Shown in pieces: positions 7,614 to 13,462 of a stretch of DNA of 27,646 bases (position 1 is its first letter; every line of letters starts with the position of its first letter). The stretch is from a virus. The stretch lies in the IMG/VR virus record IMGVR_UViG_3300036818_000050, positions 1 to 27,646 of that record. The stretch is one strand, 5' to 3'. The notes under the pieces were generated by a model that worked only from the letters and a program-made list of their open reading frames with translations, did not search any database and was not told the origin of the DNA. Position numbers and translations under genes: made by a program.

Positions 7614-7777
7614 CGCTGCGCCTCGCTGTCGGCGAGCTGTGCGCGCAGCTGGTCGAGCTGGACACCGGCCTGGGCGCGCGCGGCGATCAGGTTGTCCGTC
7701 GCGACGGCGGTCCGCACGGAGCGCGTGAGCACGGCCAGGTGCAGTGACGGGAGCGCGGTGAACGACAGGCGCTTCAC
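7610..7777 (-). CDS. Small (55 aa) hypothetical protein
   Basis: Between the DUF1003 gene and the 162-residue gene a short frame runs from GTG 7777 to TGA 7612-7610. It starts in a GTGA overlap with the DUF1003 stop and ends in an ATGA overlap with the next start, the same coupling seen along this operon. It reads VKRLSFTALPSLHLAVLTRS, then RTAVATDNLIAARAQAGVQL and DQLRAQLADSEAQR. The first half is moderately hydrophobic, and the second half is an amphipathic, probably coiled-coil helix. Without it a 160-base gap would remain in an otherwise gapless operon. I do not recognise the family. With a membrane protein next door, a partner role is possible but speculative. Confidence 0.6.
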   Translation of the reverse strand: MKRLSFTALPSLHLAVLTRSVRTAVATDNLIAARAQAGVQLDQLRAQLADSEAQR

Positions 7778-8175
7778 GACTGAGCACCGCCCTGCGTGCC
7801 CAGGAGCGCGCGGAGTTCGCGCAGCTCGGTCAGGATTTCCAGCTGCTGCTTGTTCATCGCCAGCAGCTGCTCGCCGTTCGCATGATTCGACAGCGCCAGC
7901 TCGGATGCCTGCCGGTCGCCACGATTCGCGGCGATCTGCAGGATGATGCCCTGCACCGCGGCGAGGCAGGACAGGCAGAGGTTCAAGAGGATGAACGGCA
8001 TGGGGTCGGTGCCGAGTCCGCCGGTGACGATCCAGACGGCGATGATCAGGGCGACGATGCCGAGGATGGACCAGGTCCCGAACGCGCGCTTGAGGACGTC
8101 GGCGGCACGCTCACGGAACAGCAACTGGTCGCCCGACCGGACGTGCGGATGCAGGTGCCACAGCGGCCGGCTCAC
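7774..8175 (-). CDS. DUF1003-like two-helix membrane protein
   Basis: The protein has 133 residues and starts at ATG 8175, in an ATGA overlap with the preceding gene. It carries the DUF1003 pattern: an amphipathic lead-in (FRERAADVLKRAFGTW), a first membrane helix at 33-53 (SILGIVALIIAVWIVTG), the signature DPMPFILLNLCLSCLAAVQG with the second helix at ~57-82, and an ILQIAANRGDRQASE exit. Residues ~92-125 form a Leu-rich amphipathic helix (LLAMNKQQLEILTELRE), likely a coiled coil. The family is common in bacterial genomes and its function is unknown. Finding it inside a neck-to-tail operon is unusual. With two membrane helices and a charged C-terminal tail it could serve as a holin or other envelope-modifying protein; this is inference from topology alone. 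Confidence 0.8.
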   Translation of the reverse strand: MSRPLWHLHPHVRSGDQLLFRERAADVLKRAFGTWSILGIVALIIAVWIVTGGLGTDPMPFILLNLCLSCLAAVQGIILQIAANRGDRQASELALSNHANGEQLLAMNKQQLEILTELRELRALLGTQGGAQS

Positions 8176-8399
8176 GGGGTCTCCTCGCGGCGCACGAGGA
8201 CCGGCTGGATCGCCTCGACCAGTTCGCCGTCGACCAGGACCTCGTCGGCAACGAGTTCGACGGACACGGACGGCACGCGGCCCGCCCGAGCCTCGATGTG
8301 GACGGCGAGGACCCGGTTGGCGATGTCCACGTCGTCGACCCAGATGTGGTTGCCGGCCGGGTGCTGGCCGAGTTCAATGCGCACACGCGGACTGCTCAT
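8172..8399 (-). CDS. Small conserved phage hypothetical protein
   Basis: This 75-residue protein starts at ATG 8399 with GGGTGAGG just upstream and ends in an ATGA overlap with the DUF1003 gene. It reads RVRIELGQHPAGNHIWVDDV, then ANRVLAVHIEARAGRVPSVS and VELVADEVLVDGELVEAIQP, ending REETP. It alternates beta-strand residues with little helix, suggesting a compact beta barrel or sandwich. The theme 'V-I---D----VWVDG-DI------V-I-A--G--P-V-LEL' is familiar from small proteins in actinophage structural operons, but no function is known to me. The position, next to the gp10-like tail completion protein, is all that links it to morphogenesis. Confidence 0.75.
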   Translation of the reverse strand: MSSPRVRIELGQHPAGNHIWVDDVDIANRVLAVHIEARAGRVPSVSVELVADEVLVDGELVEAIQPVLVRREETP

Positions 8400-8406
8400 C
8401 GCGGCC

Positions 8407-8844
8407 TCACCCGTTCAACTTGTCGATGTAGGGCGCCAGGGCTTCCTCGGCGATCCCGGTGGCCTGCTCGTCGAGCTGCTCGGCGGCTTCCCCGAACGCC
8501 GGGTAGCCCTTGAACCGGGTGACCGGGTTGCGGGAACCGGTGCCGGACAGCCACGGCCCGTAGGTCGCGTTGCTCGTGGTCACCGCGGTCGTGTCGTCGG
8601 GGACGTCGATGTCCATCGAGTAGGAGTGCCGGCCGCCGTCCGAGGTGTACGTCCGGGATTCGTCGGCGGTGGTGATCGTCGAGGTGTGGCGTCCGTTGTT
8701 GACCCGGATGTGCTCGTCGAACGCCTCGCGCACGAGTTCGACGCCCTTGTCGGCGACCGCGTGTCGGGCAGCGGTGATCCCGTCGGCGAGGAGCCCGGAA
8801 CCCGAGCTGTCGAAGAACGGCCCGGTGAAGGTGACGTTGGCCAT
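8407..8844 (-). CDS. HK97 gp10-like tail completion/neck protein
   Basis: The protein has 145 residues and starts at ATG 8844, one base overlapping the preceding stop (TGATG). It has an N-terminal strand (MANVTFTGPFFD), a helix (ADKGVELVREAFDEHIRVNN), then TSTITTADESRTYTSDGG, a beta hairpin with MDIDVPDDTTAVTTSNATYG, the key segment PWLSGTGSRNPVTRFKGYPA and a C-terminal helix (EEALAPYIDKLNG). The 'YGPWLEGTGSRN--TRFKGY--FR-A---L' pattern is typical of HK97-gp10-like proteins in actinophages. These act at the head-tail junction or tail end, allowing the tail to join the head. Its place between the tail-terminator-like gene and the tail tube gene agrees. Confidence 0.75.
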   Translation of the reverse strand: MANVTFTGPFFDSSGSGLLADGITAARHAVADKGVELVREAFDEHIRVNNGRHTSTITTADESRTYTSDGGRHSYSMDIDVPDDTTAVTTSNATYGPWLSGTGSRNPVTRFKGYPAFGEAAEQLDEQATGIAEEALAPYIDKLNG

Positions 8845-9128
8845 CAGGGTGTCCCGCCGGGGCTGCTGGTGTCCGGGGTGGACGGCGGCGTGGGCGCGGC
8901 GGCCTGAACTGGGGCCGATGCCGGCGCGGGAACCGCTGCTGGCCGTGGGCTGTCGGCGCCTGCTGGCGGCGTCGTGGCGATGGGCTGCGCCCCAACGACC
9001 GGTGCCGTCACCAGCTTGGTGTCAGCGGCCGCCTTCGCAGGCCGTGACCCGCGCGGCGCCCGGCACGCCGGGCATGCTTCGAGGTCCCCGGCGATCCCTT
9101 GCGTGCCGCACGCTTCGCACTTCCACAT
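8844..9128 (-). CDS. Zinc-ribbon protein with disordered Pro/Ala tail
   Basis: This 94-residue protein starts at ATG 9128 (MWKCEACGTQGIAG); AAGGA lies nine bases upstream, in the 22-base gap after the preceding gene. The longer frame upstream would overlap that gene and is not favoured. Residues 4-22 hold CEACG...EACPACRAPRG, two C-x2-C pairs forming a zinc ribbon. The remaining ~70 residues are low-complexity Pro/Ala/Thr (TPPAGADSPRPAAVPAPASA) and are likely unstructured. Zinc-ribbon plus linker proteins of this kind are seen in phage structural operons, but a role is not established. It might be a small virion or assembly factor, or a nucleic-acid or protein adaptor. Confidence 0.7.
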   Translation of the reverse strand: MWKCEACGTQGIAGDLEACPACRAPRGSRPAKAAADTKLVTAPVVGAQPIATTPPAGADSPRPAAVPAPASAPVQAAAPTPPSTPDTSSPGGTP

Positions 9129-9150
9129 CAGCGGCTGTCCTTCCAGTTCG

Positions 9151-9630
9151 TCACGAGCCCGGAGCCTGTGTCCACACGGCATCAATGAGCAGCGGGATCG
9201 TGATGTCCATGATTCGATACACGGTTCCGGAAACGTCGATGTTTCCGGCCTTGGCGGACAACATGACCTGATCCATTCCGAGCAGGTCGACCGCGAACAC
9301 CAAGTCGCCCAACGTGAAATCCCCGGACAGCAGGCCGATCATCTGTGATGTGGCGTCACCGATCGCCGGGTCGATCGCGTCCAGATCGGCCGGCGTCGCC
9401 GTGTTGCTCAACGACTTCGAGTAGACCCGCATCCACACCGTCACTGCCGCGGCGGTGGCCGACAGACCGGAAATGGGGTGGCACGGCCCGATGTATTGCA
9501 GCCACACCGCCGCGTCGAGTCCGTCCGGGATGGGCGTGGCCGGTTCGTGGCCGTTGATGACCCCGAACAGGCCGGTTTCCAGCGCGAGGTCGCGGACGGC
9601 GTCGATGAGGGCCTCGACGTCGAGGCTCAT
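9151..9630 (-). CDS. Tail terminator-like protein
   Basis: The protein has 159 residues and starts at ATG 9630 in an ATGA overlap with the head-closure gene. It reads MSLDVEALIDAVRDLALETG, then LFGVINGHEP, LDAAVWLQYIGPCHPISGLS, AAAVTVWMRVYSKSLS, SQMIGLLSGDFTLGDLVFAV, DLLGMDQVMLSAKAGNIDVS and YRIMDITIPLLIDAVWTQAP. The ordered pattern (a first helix with 'ALETGLF--VN-HEP', strands 'AVW-Q-I-P---SGLSAT---V---RVYS', 'GDF-LG----VDLLG', 'LSA-AGYI---G--YR(V/I)M-I--PL(I/V)---W') is one I know from proteins at this locus in actinophages, consistent with the ring that ends tail tube growth. Synteny (head closure, this gene, gp10-like, tube) supports the role. Confidence 0.7.
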   Translation of the reverse strand: MSLDVEALIDAVRDLALETGLFGVINGHEPATPIPDGLDAAVWLQYIGPCHPISGLSATAAAVTVWMRVYSKSLSNTATPADLDAIDPAIGDATSQMIGLLSGDFTLGDLVFAVDLLGMDQVMLSAKAGNIDVSGTVYRIMDITIPLLIDAVWTQAPGS

Positions 9631-9962
9631 GGCGTCACCAACTGCAAGGTCACCTTGGTGTCCACGGGTGCGCCAATCAGCGACGGTGGCTGCGTGATCG
9701 TGCCGACCAGGTATAGAAGCCCGGTCGCCTCGTCCTGAATATGGTCACTGGCAACGAGACCGACCGAGGTCGGCAGGTGACATTCGACCGACCTGGTGCC
9801 GGTCGGGGTCGTGTCCGCAGTGTTCGGGTTGCCACGCAGGTCGTCCACGAGGATCGCCGGCACACCGGAGTAGAGCGTCGTCCACGCCTCGGGTTGACCG
9901 TATTTGGTGGTGCCGGTGGCGCGCAGGATCGTGACGGTGGCGTTGGCTGCTTCAGCGACCAT
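9627..9962 (-). CDS. Head closure (stopper) protein
   Basis: The protein has 111 residues and starts at ATG 9962 with AAGGAG seven bases upstream. It is beta-rich: NATVTILRATGTTKYGQPEA, LYSGVPAILVDD, SVECHLPTSVGLVASDHIQD, GLLYLVGTITQPPSLIG and TKVTLQLVTP. The pattern 'VTILR----D-YG-P--W---(Y/L)-GVPA-L', then a 'P----V---D-I-D--TG--Y-V' core and a 'T---L--V' end, matches head-closure/stopper proteins (SPP1 gp16-like), which cap the DNA exit channel beneath the adaptor. Its position after the adaptor and directly before the tail-terminator-like gene fits. No catalytic residues are expected. Confidence 0.7.
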   Translation of the reverse strand: MVAEAANATVTILRATGTTKYGQPEAWTTLYSGVPAILVDDLRGNPNTADTTPTGTRSVECHLPTSVGLVASDHIQDEATGLLYLVGTITQPPSLIGAPVDTKVTLQLVTP

Positions 9963-10018
9963 CGCGTGACTCCTTCCCTGCGCGCCGAACCCGGTCCACT
10001 ACGGTCATTCCTCGCGTC

Positions 10019-10621
10019 TCAGCTCACGAACACGTACGGGGTGACCACGGCGCCGGCCGCGGTGAGCGAGCCCATCGACGCGCCGACGGTCGGCGGGACC
10101 GTCGCGAACGCGGTCGAGGTGACGGCGATCCCCGGCGACGGCGCACCCGTGCCGCTCGACATCGCGGCTTCCACCGCTGCCGAGCCGGCCAGGGACGGCT
10201 CCGTGGCCGCCGCGACCATCACGGCGACGTAGTGCAGGCCGGTGTACTTCGTGGTCGCGGGCGCGACGAGGGGGAGGGTTTTCCATGTCGTGGCCGCGAT
10301 GACCGTCGAGGTGAGGTCGGCGCTCACGCCGAGGACGGTCCCGGACTGGTCGACCAGCGCGGCCCACCCGTGGGTAGGCGTCACCGACGCGGCGACGGAC
10401 ACGAACCCGACGTTGGAGACGAGGGTGCCAGCGGCCAGGTGCACGGCGACCAGGACGGCGGTGCCGGTCGTCAGCGTGAGCGCTGCCGAGCATGCGGACG
10501 CGGGGACGGACTCAGCGAGAGCGTTCGCCGCGAGCACGTACGTCGAGTCGGGCTGCGCCGCAACAGCCGACTGGGCGTAGCCGATGCTGGCCGGGCCGCC
10601 GGGCGCCAAGGGTGCACTCAT
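10019..10621 (-). CDS. Beta-rich virion-type protein between adaptor and head closure
   Basis: The protein has 200 residues and starts at ATG 10621 with GAGGA six bases upstream. It reads AVAAQPDSTYVLAANALAES, then LTTGTAVLVAVHLAAGTLVS, NVGFVSVAASVTPTHGWAAL, VDQSGTVLGVSADLTS, TTKYTGLHYVAVMVAAATEP and ends VGASMGSLTAAGAVVTPYVF. The order (a 'TAVLVAVHL-AGT-VSNVGF-S---A--PTHGWAALVD--G-V--VSAD' core and 'Y-GL-YVA-MV-A-T-PSL-G') resembles a beta-sandwich module that I have seen in proteins of actinobacterial phages, where it accompanies tail fibre or decoration proteins. It has no membrane helix, signal or catalytic motif. The insertion of such a gene inside the neck block is unusual. It may be a head-surface or collar protein, but this is inference. 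Confidence 0.6.
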   Translation of the reverse strand: MSAPLAPGGPASIGYAQSAVAAQPDSTYVLAANALAESVPASACSAALTLTTGTAVLVAVHLAAGTLVSNVGFVSVAASVTPTHGWAALVDQSGTVLGVSADLTSTVIAATTWKTLPLVAPATTKYTGLHYVAVMVAAATEPSLAGSAAVEAAMSSGTGAPSPGIAVTSTAFATVPPTVGASMGSLTAAGAVVTPYVFVS

Positions 10622-10630
10622 CGTTTTTCC

Positions 10631-11389
10631 TCACCAGTTCACGAGAGGCGCAGACGGCAGGACGCCGTCGACGCGGAGAATGGACAGTGCGCGGGGTGCG
10701 AGCGGTGGCAGCGCCGGGGCTTGCATGCTGGCCGCGCGGGTGACGCTGACCCCGCCAACGTTGGTGGACACGTACTCGCGTTTGACGCCGGTCGGGTCGT
10801 TGTTCGCGACGAGGTACTGGGCTTGCATGCAGGTCGCGCGCACCAGCGTGTCGATCAGACCAGGGTCGGTGGGCATCCCGTCGGCGTCGACGGAGTAGAC
10901 GGCGCCGACGAGGGCGACGTCGATGTCCTGGGACGCCAGGCGAAGCCACTGCGCCACGGTCGCGGTTGGGGTGAATGTATCGCCGGTCTGCGTCTGGTAC
11001 TGGAGGGCGGTGGCGTAGACGCCGGGCACCGGTTCGGGTGCTGGTGCGGCGATCACGGTCACGTTCTGGACGTAGGTGACCGTGGTGTCGTCGGAGGAAC
11101 GGACACCGGTCCAGGTGACCGTGTATGTGCCTGGTGCGACAGTAGTGGCGACGTTCCACACGTACTGGTAGGAGCCGATTCCCTGCGCGAGGACACCCGT
11201 CGAGGTTGCGGGGAGCGGTGTTCCGGTGCCGCTGTCGACGGCGTCGGACGCCGCGATGCCGATCGTCACGTCGGATGCGGCCACACCAATGTTCGAGTCC
11301 ACGAAGGACTCGAACACCACCGCGAACGTGAACTGGCCACCGGGCCAGACGGCCGATGACGCATTCGGGTACAGCGCCTGCGTGCCCAC
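10631..11389 (-). CDS. Head-tail adaptor fused to an N-terminal Ig-like domain
   Basis: The protein has 252 residues and starts at GTG 11389; AGAGGTG lies seven bases upstream. Residues ~8-118 form an Ig-like module: PGGQFTFAVVFESFVDSNIG, strand-rich QYVWNVATTVAPGTYTVTWT and TVTYVQNVTVIAAP. Residues ~125-252 look like a head-tail adaptor (HK97 gp6/SPP1 gp15 type): GDTFTPTATVAQWLRLASQD, VYSVDADGMPTDPGLIDTLV, RATCMQAQYLVANND, PTGVKREYVSTNVGGVSVTR and a C-terminal LPPLAPRALSILR. The all-helical 'V--(W/L)L--A-QDID--L...I---L--A-C-QA--L' core plus a beta hairpin is typical. It docks under the portal and receives the closure protein. The Ig-like extension would project from the neck and could anchor the virion to cell-surface sugars, as Ig-like domains often do. 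Confidence 0.75.
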   Translation of the reverse strand: MGTQALYPNASSAVWPGGQFTFAVVFESFVDSNIGVAASDVTIGIAASDAVDSGTGTPLPATSTGVLAQGIGSYQYVWNVATTVAPGTYTVTWTGVRSSDDTTVTYVQNVTVIAAPAPEPVPGVYATALQYQTQTGDTFTPTATVAQWLRLASQDIDVALVGAVYSVDADGMPTDPGLIDTLVRATCMQAQYLVANNDPTGVKREYVSTNVGGVSVTRAASMQAPALPPLAPRALSILRVDGVLPSAPLVNW

Positions 11390-11406
11390 CGGCCGTCACC
11401 TCTTCC

Positions 11407-11826
11407 TTATGCCTCTGGCGTGTCGTCGCCGGGAACGATCCGGGCCTTGATCTCGTCGCGTTTCAACTGGCCGGCCTCGTCCGGGTGCATGCCCTGTGCG
11501 ACCGCGAACGCCGCCCATTCCTCGCGGCTGGCGTTGCCGGCCGGCGCCGGCATCTCGGACGCGCCATCGACCGGCTGACCCGGACTCTCCGGCGCGACCG
11601 GCTCCTCGACGGCGACCGGCGGAACGGCCGGGGTGGTGGGCGGCGCCGACACGCGCTCGACGCCGCCCTCCCCGCCCTCTCCGTCGAGCCCAGCCGGCTG
11701 GGGAGCCGGCTCGGGCTCGGCGTACTGGAGCTGGCCGCTGTTGACCTGCTTCTGCATGTGCTCGTTGAGCGGAAGACTCGCGGTCATCCGCCCACCACCC
11801 GGCAGCAGCAGTTCGACGTGCGTCAT
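11407..11826 (-). CDS. Phage hypothetical protein with acidic Pro-rich linker and small helical C-terminus
   Basis: The protein has 139 residues and starts at ATG 11826, two bases after the preceding stop. The longer upstream extension overlaps that gene and is rejected. It has an N-terminal beta segment (MTHVELLLPGGGRMTASLPL) and NEHMQKQVNSGQLQYAEPEP. A Pro/Glu/Gly linker of about 55 residues (PPTTPAVPPVAVEEPVAPES) follows, then a compact helical end REEWAAFAVAQGMHPDEAGQ, LKRDEIKARI. The end segment resembles small 'K-EWV-YAV-QG----EA--MTK-DLI' modules attached to actinophage head proteins, which look like the short helical lysine-rich hubs of capsid-associated proteins. Function is unknown. 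Its place between the capsid-type gene and the adaptor suggests head assembly. Confidence 0.7.
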   Translation of the reverse strand: MTHVELLLPGGGRMTASLPLNEHMQKQVNSGQLQYAEPEPAPQPAGLDGEGGEGGVERVSAPPTTPAVPPVAVEEPVAPESPGQPVDGASEMPAPAGNASREEWAAFAVAQGMHPDEAGQLKRDEIKARIVPGDDTPEA

Positions 11827-11828
11827 GG

Positions 11829-12248
11829 TCAGGCCACCACGTACGGCTCGGTCAGCACCCACACGGTCATCGACGTGGAGGCATCCCAGTCCAGCCACAT
11901 CGACCCGTCGACCTGGGTGAACCGGTCGGTCGTGGTGATCTCGACGACCTCGGTGGCGCCGGCTGCGACCGTGACGGACAGGTCACCGACGGTGCCCTGG
12001 GTGAACACGGTGTTCTGCGGCGCCAGCATCGAACTGTTCGCCGCACCGGACGCGACGCCGGTGTAGCTGGCGGAGCGCAGCTTCAGCGTGTGCGTTGCGC
12101 TGTCGGCGTTCTTCACCATGATCTTGGCGTGGTACGGGCCGGGCGATGCGACGATGTTGCCGTTCACGGCGTCCGGGGTCGCGCCCGAGCCGATGGCGAC
12201 ACCCGCGTCGCGCACGAGGGCGACCGGGGTCAAAGTAGTGCGTGCCAT
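11829..12248 (-). CDS. Small capsid-associated protein, possible head decoration or fibre subunit
   Basis: The protein has 139 residues and starts at ATG 12248 with GGAGG nine bases upstream, 15 bases after the major capsid stop. It reads TLTPVALVRDAGVAIGSGAT, then HAKIMVKNADSATHTLKLRS, TQGTVGDLSVTVAAGATEVV, EITTTDRFTQVDGSMWLDWD and STSMTVWVLTEPYVVA. The pattern ('LVPN-GV----...-LV(V/M)KNADA--HT(V/L)-(L/V)...G-L-V-VAAGA--(V/L)-(L/I)---RF-Q-DGS(M/L)-(L/I)D---S-(T/S)-V') is typical of the small beta-sandwich gene right after actinophage major capsid genes. These are annotated variously as head decoration or head fibre proteins. No firm functional evidence exists for this one. Confidence 0.7.
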   Translation of the reverse strand: MARTTLTPVALVRDAGVAIGSGATPDAVNGNIVASPGPYHAKIMVKNADSATHTLKLRSASYTGVASGAANSSMLAPQNTVFTQGTVGDLSVTVAAGATEVVEITTTDRFTQVDGSMWLDWDASTSMTVWVLTEPYVVA

Positions 12249-12263
12249 TTCTGTTGTCCTCCC

Positions 12264-13241
12264 TCAGATCCCGACCGGGCGGGCGACACCGGCGACCGCG
12301 ATACAGTCCGGGCGAACGAGCTTCGCGCCGTAGACGTGCAGCGCGCGGACGGCATCCGCGAACGTGGTCTGCAAGCGCAGGGCCTCGGTCTGGCTGATCT
12401 GCTCGCCGTAGGTCAGCGCCATCGGGTGTCCGGCCTGAACAGCCCACGCGCCCTGGTAGGAATAGGTGCCGGCGTTCGGGCCAGTGGAGATCACCTGCGT
12501 CGACGGCGTCGAGTCGAACTGGATGCTGTTGTTCGTCTTGTAGATGTTGAAGCCGGCGACCATCCCGATCAGGCCCTTCTGGAACACCTGGGACGGCTGG
12601 CCCTGCATGTCGGTGACCGCGACGAAACCGAGGGTCTGCTTGACGAGAGCCTCGGCCCACGGCGGCACGGTGCAGTAGCGGCCGTTCTCCGGGACGTTCG
12701 CCTCGTCGAGCGCGACCGACAGCGGCAGCAGCACCTGCGTGTAGAAGTCCGCCGGATGCGACGTCGCACTCAGGAACGGCTGGGGCAGCACATAGTTGCC
12801 GACCGTCAGGCTCGTCGAGGTCGTGTTGGACGGTCCGACCAGGATGTTCTGCTGCGCGACCTGCGTGTAGAAGTTCGCGAGGAACTGGTCGGCGGTGTCG
12901 GCGAGTTTGTACGCGCCGCGGTCTTCGAGGTAGGTCTGCATGTCGCCGGCCGCTTGGCGCTTGTCGACGTCGTCGACCTCGAAGGCGAACATTTTCGCCT
13001 GGTCGATCAGCAGGTCCTGCGCGGAGTCGACGAGGGCCTGGTACTGGATTGCCGCGCCGGGGGTGTAGTCGGAGACGGTCGGGTCGCCGAGCTGCGTGAT
13101 GCGCACGCTGTTGCCGGGCCCGGCGATTTCGCCTTCGTAGTCGTCGTTGGAGATGGCCGGCGAGCCGTAGACGAGGGACTTCTTAAGTGCGGCAAGGATC
13201 ACCTTGGACCACACTGTCGGTTTGAAATTGAGGACAGACAC
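12264..13241 (-). CDS. Major capsid protein
   Basis: The protein has 325 residues with GTG 13241 as start. It is chosen because GGAAGGGG (13257-13250) lies eight bases upstream and the N-terminus then reads VSVLNFKPTVWSKVILAALK, the usual capsid start. ATG 13274, eleven codons earlier, has no ribosome site and would add an odd MDTMPTEGALD. The sequence runs KSLVYGSPAISNDDYEGEIA, GNSVRITQLGDPTVSDYTPG, LLIDQAKMFAFEVDDVDKRQ, ADTADQFLANFYTQVAQQN and VPPWAEALVKQTLGF. The order '(F/T)-P-(V/I)WS-----L-KSLVYG...N-DYEGEIA--G--VRI---GDPT---YT...LLIDQAK-FAF-VDD(V/I)D-(R/A)QA' matches the HK97-fold capsid proteins of the P22-coat-like group common in actinophages. It builds the icosahedral shell around the scaffold encoded upstream. 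Confidence 0.9.
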   Translation of the reverse strand: MSVLNFKPTVWSKVILAALKKSLVYGSPAISNDDYEGEIAGPGNSVRITQLGDPTVSDYTPGAAIQYQALVDSAQDLLIDQAKMFAFEVDDVDKRQAAGDMQTYLEDRGAYKLADTADQFLANFYTQVAQQNILVGPSNTTSTSLTVGNYVLPQPFLSATSHPADFYTQVLLPLSVALDEANVPENGRYCTVPPWAEALVKQTLGFVAVTDMQGQPSQVFQKGLIGMVAGFNIYKTNNSIQFDSTPSTQVISTGPNAGTYSYQGAWAVQAGHPMALTYGEQISQTEALRLQTTFADAVRALHVYGAKLVRPDCIAVAGVARPVGI

Positions 13242-13269
13242 GTCCAGTGCCCCTTCCGTGGGCATCGTG

Positions 13270-13384
13270 TCCATGCGGACTCATCAGATGCCCCGTGCGG
13301 GACGGTGGTGTCACATGCCCGTGCGGGCGGTCCTCGACTGACCCATGCGGGTCGGGGTGGCGCTCGACGCCCGTGCGGGCGGTC
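13270..13384 (-). repeat. Five spaced CCGCAYGG hairpin-type repeats upstream of the major capsid gene
   Basis: Read on the plus strand the cores are CCATGCGG (13271-13278), CCCGTGCGGG (13292-13301), CCCGTGCGGG (13318-13327), CCCATGCGGG (13342-13351) and CCCGTGCGGG (13370-13379), with starts 22-28 bases apart. Two flanks form an identical 16-mer, GCCCGTGCGGGCGGTC, at 13317-13332 and 13369-13384. Each core can fold into a tiny stem with a 2-4 base loop. The spacing is close to regular but not exact, so these are dispersed units rather than a clean tandem array. Confidence 0.7.
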
Positions 13385-13410
13385 TCGTCGCCATGGTAAC
13401 TCACGGCATG

Positions 13411-13452
13411 CGAAACGCCAGACCTCTATGTATGTGGAGGTCTGGCGTTTCG
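13411..13452 (-). terminator. 16-bp perfect stem-loop just after the scaffold gene
   Basis: Bases 13411-13426 (CGAAACGCCAGACCTC) are exactly complementary to 13437-13452, with a ten-base AT-rich loop between (TATGTATGTG). It begins eleven bases after the scaffold stop. The stem closes with an AAAC/GTTT step but there is no downstream U-run on either strand. It may act as a partial terminator, a pause, or an RNA end-stabiliser separating scaffold and capsid mRNA levels. Transcription of the capsid gene must get past it or start after it. Confidence 0.6.
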
Positions 13453-13462
13453 TGGCGTGTGG

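Larger units (their letters stand above)
13242..13462 (-). other. Scaffold-capsid intergenic leader (220 bases)
   Basis: This is the longest gap in the structural operon. It holds a 16-bp stem (13411-13452), five spaced CCGCAYGG units (13271-13378) and the ribosome site of the capsid gene. Two short minus-strand frames cross it: ATG 13394 to TGA 13311 (27 codons, MATRPPARASSATPTRMGQS...), and a His/Gly-rich frame from 13404 (HPDPHGSVEDRPHGHV) that continues past the capsid start. Both are driven by the same repeats. Neither has a ribosome site, so I do not call them genes. A regulatory role for capsid synthesis is the simpler reading. Confidence 0.6.

Noticed and set aside
13242-13274. ATG start 11 codons upstream for the major capsid protein
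   Set aside because: No ribosome site and an atypical N-terminus. GTG 13241 has GGAAGGGG eight bases upstream and gives the usual capsid start.
13270-13384. CRISPR array
   Set aside because: The repeated cores are only 8-10 bases, spacers are irregular and short (about 14-18 bases), and no cas gene is present.
13311-13394. A 27-codon minus-strand frame in the capsid leader (MATRPPARASSATPTRMGQS...)
   Set aside because: No ribosome site. Its apparent peptide repeats are fully explained by the nucleotide repeat. Recorded as part of the leader, not as a gene.
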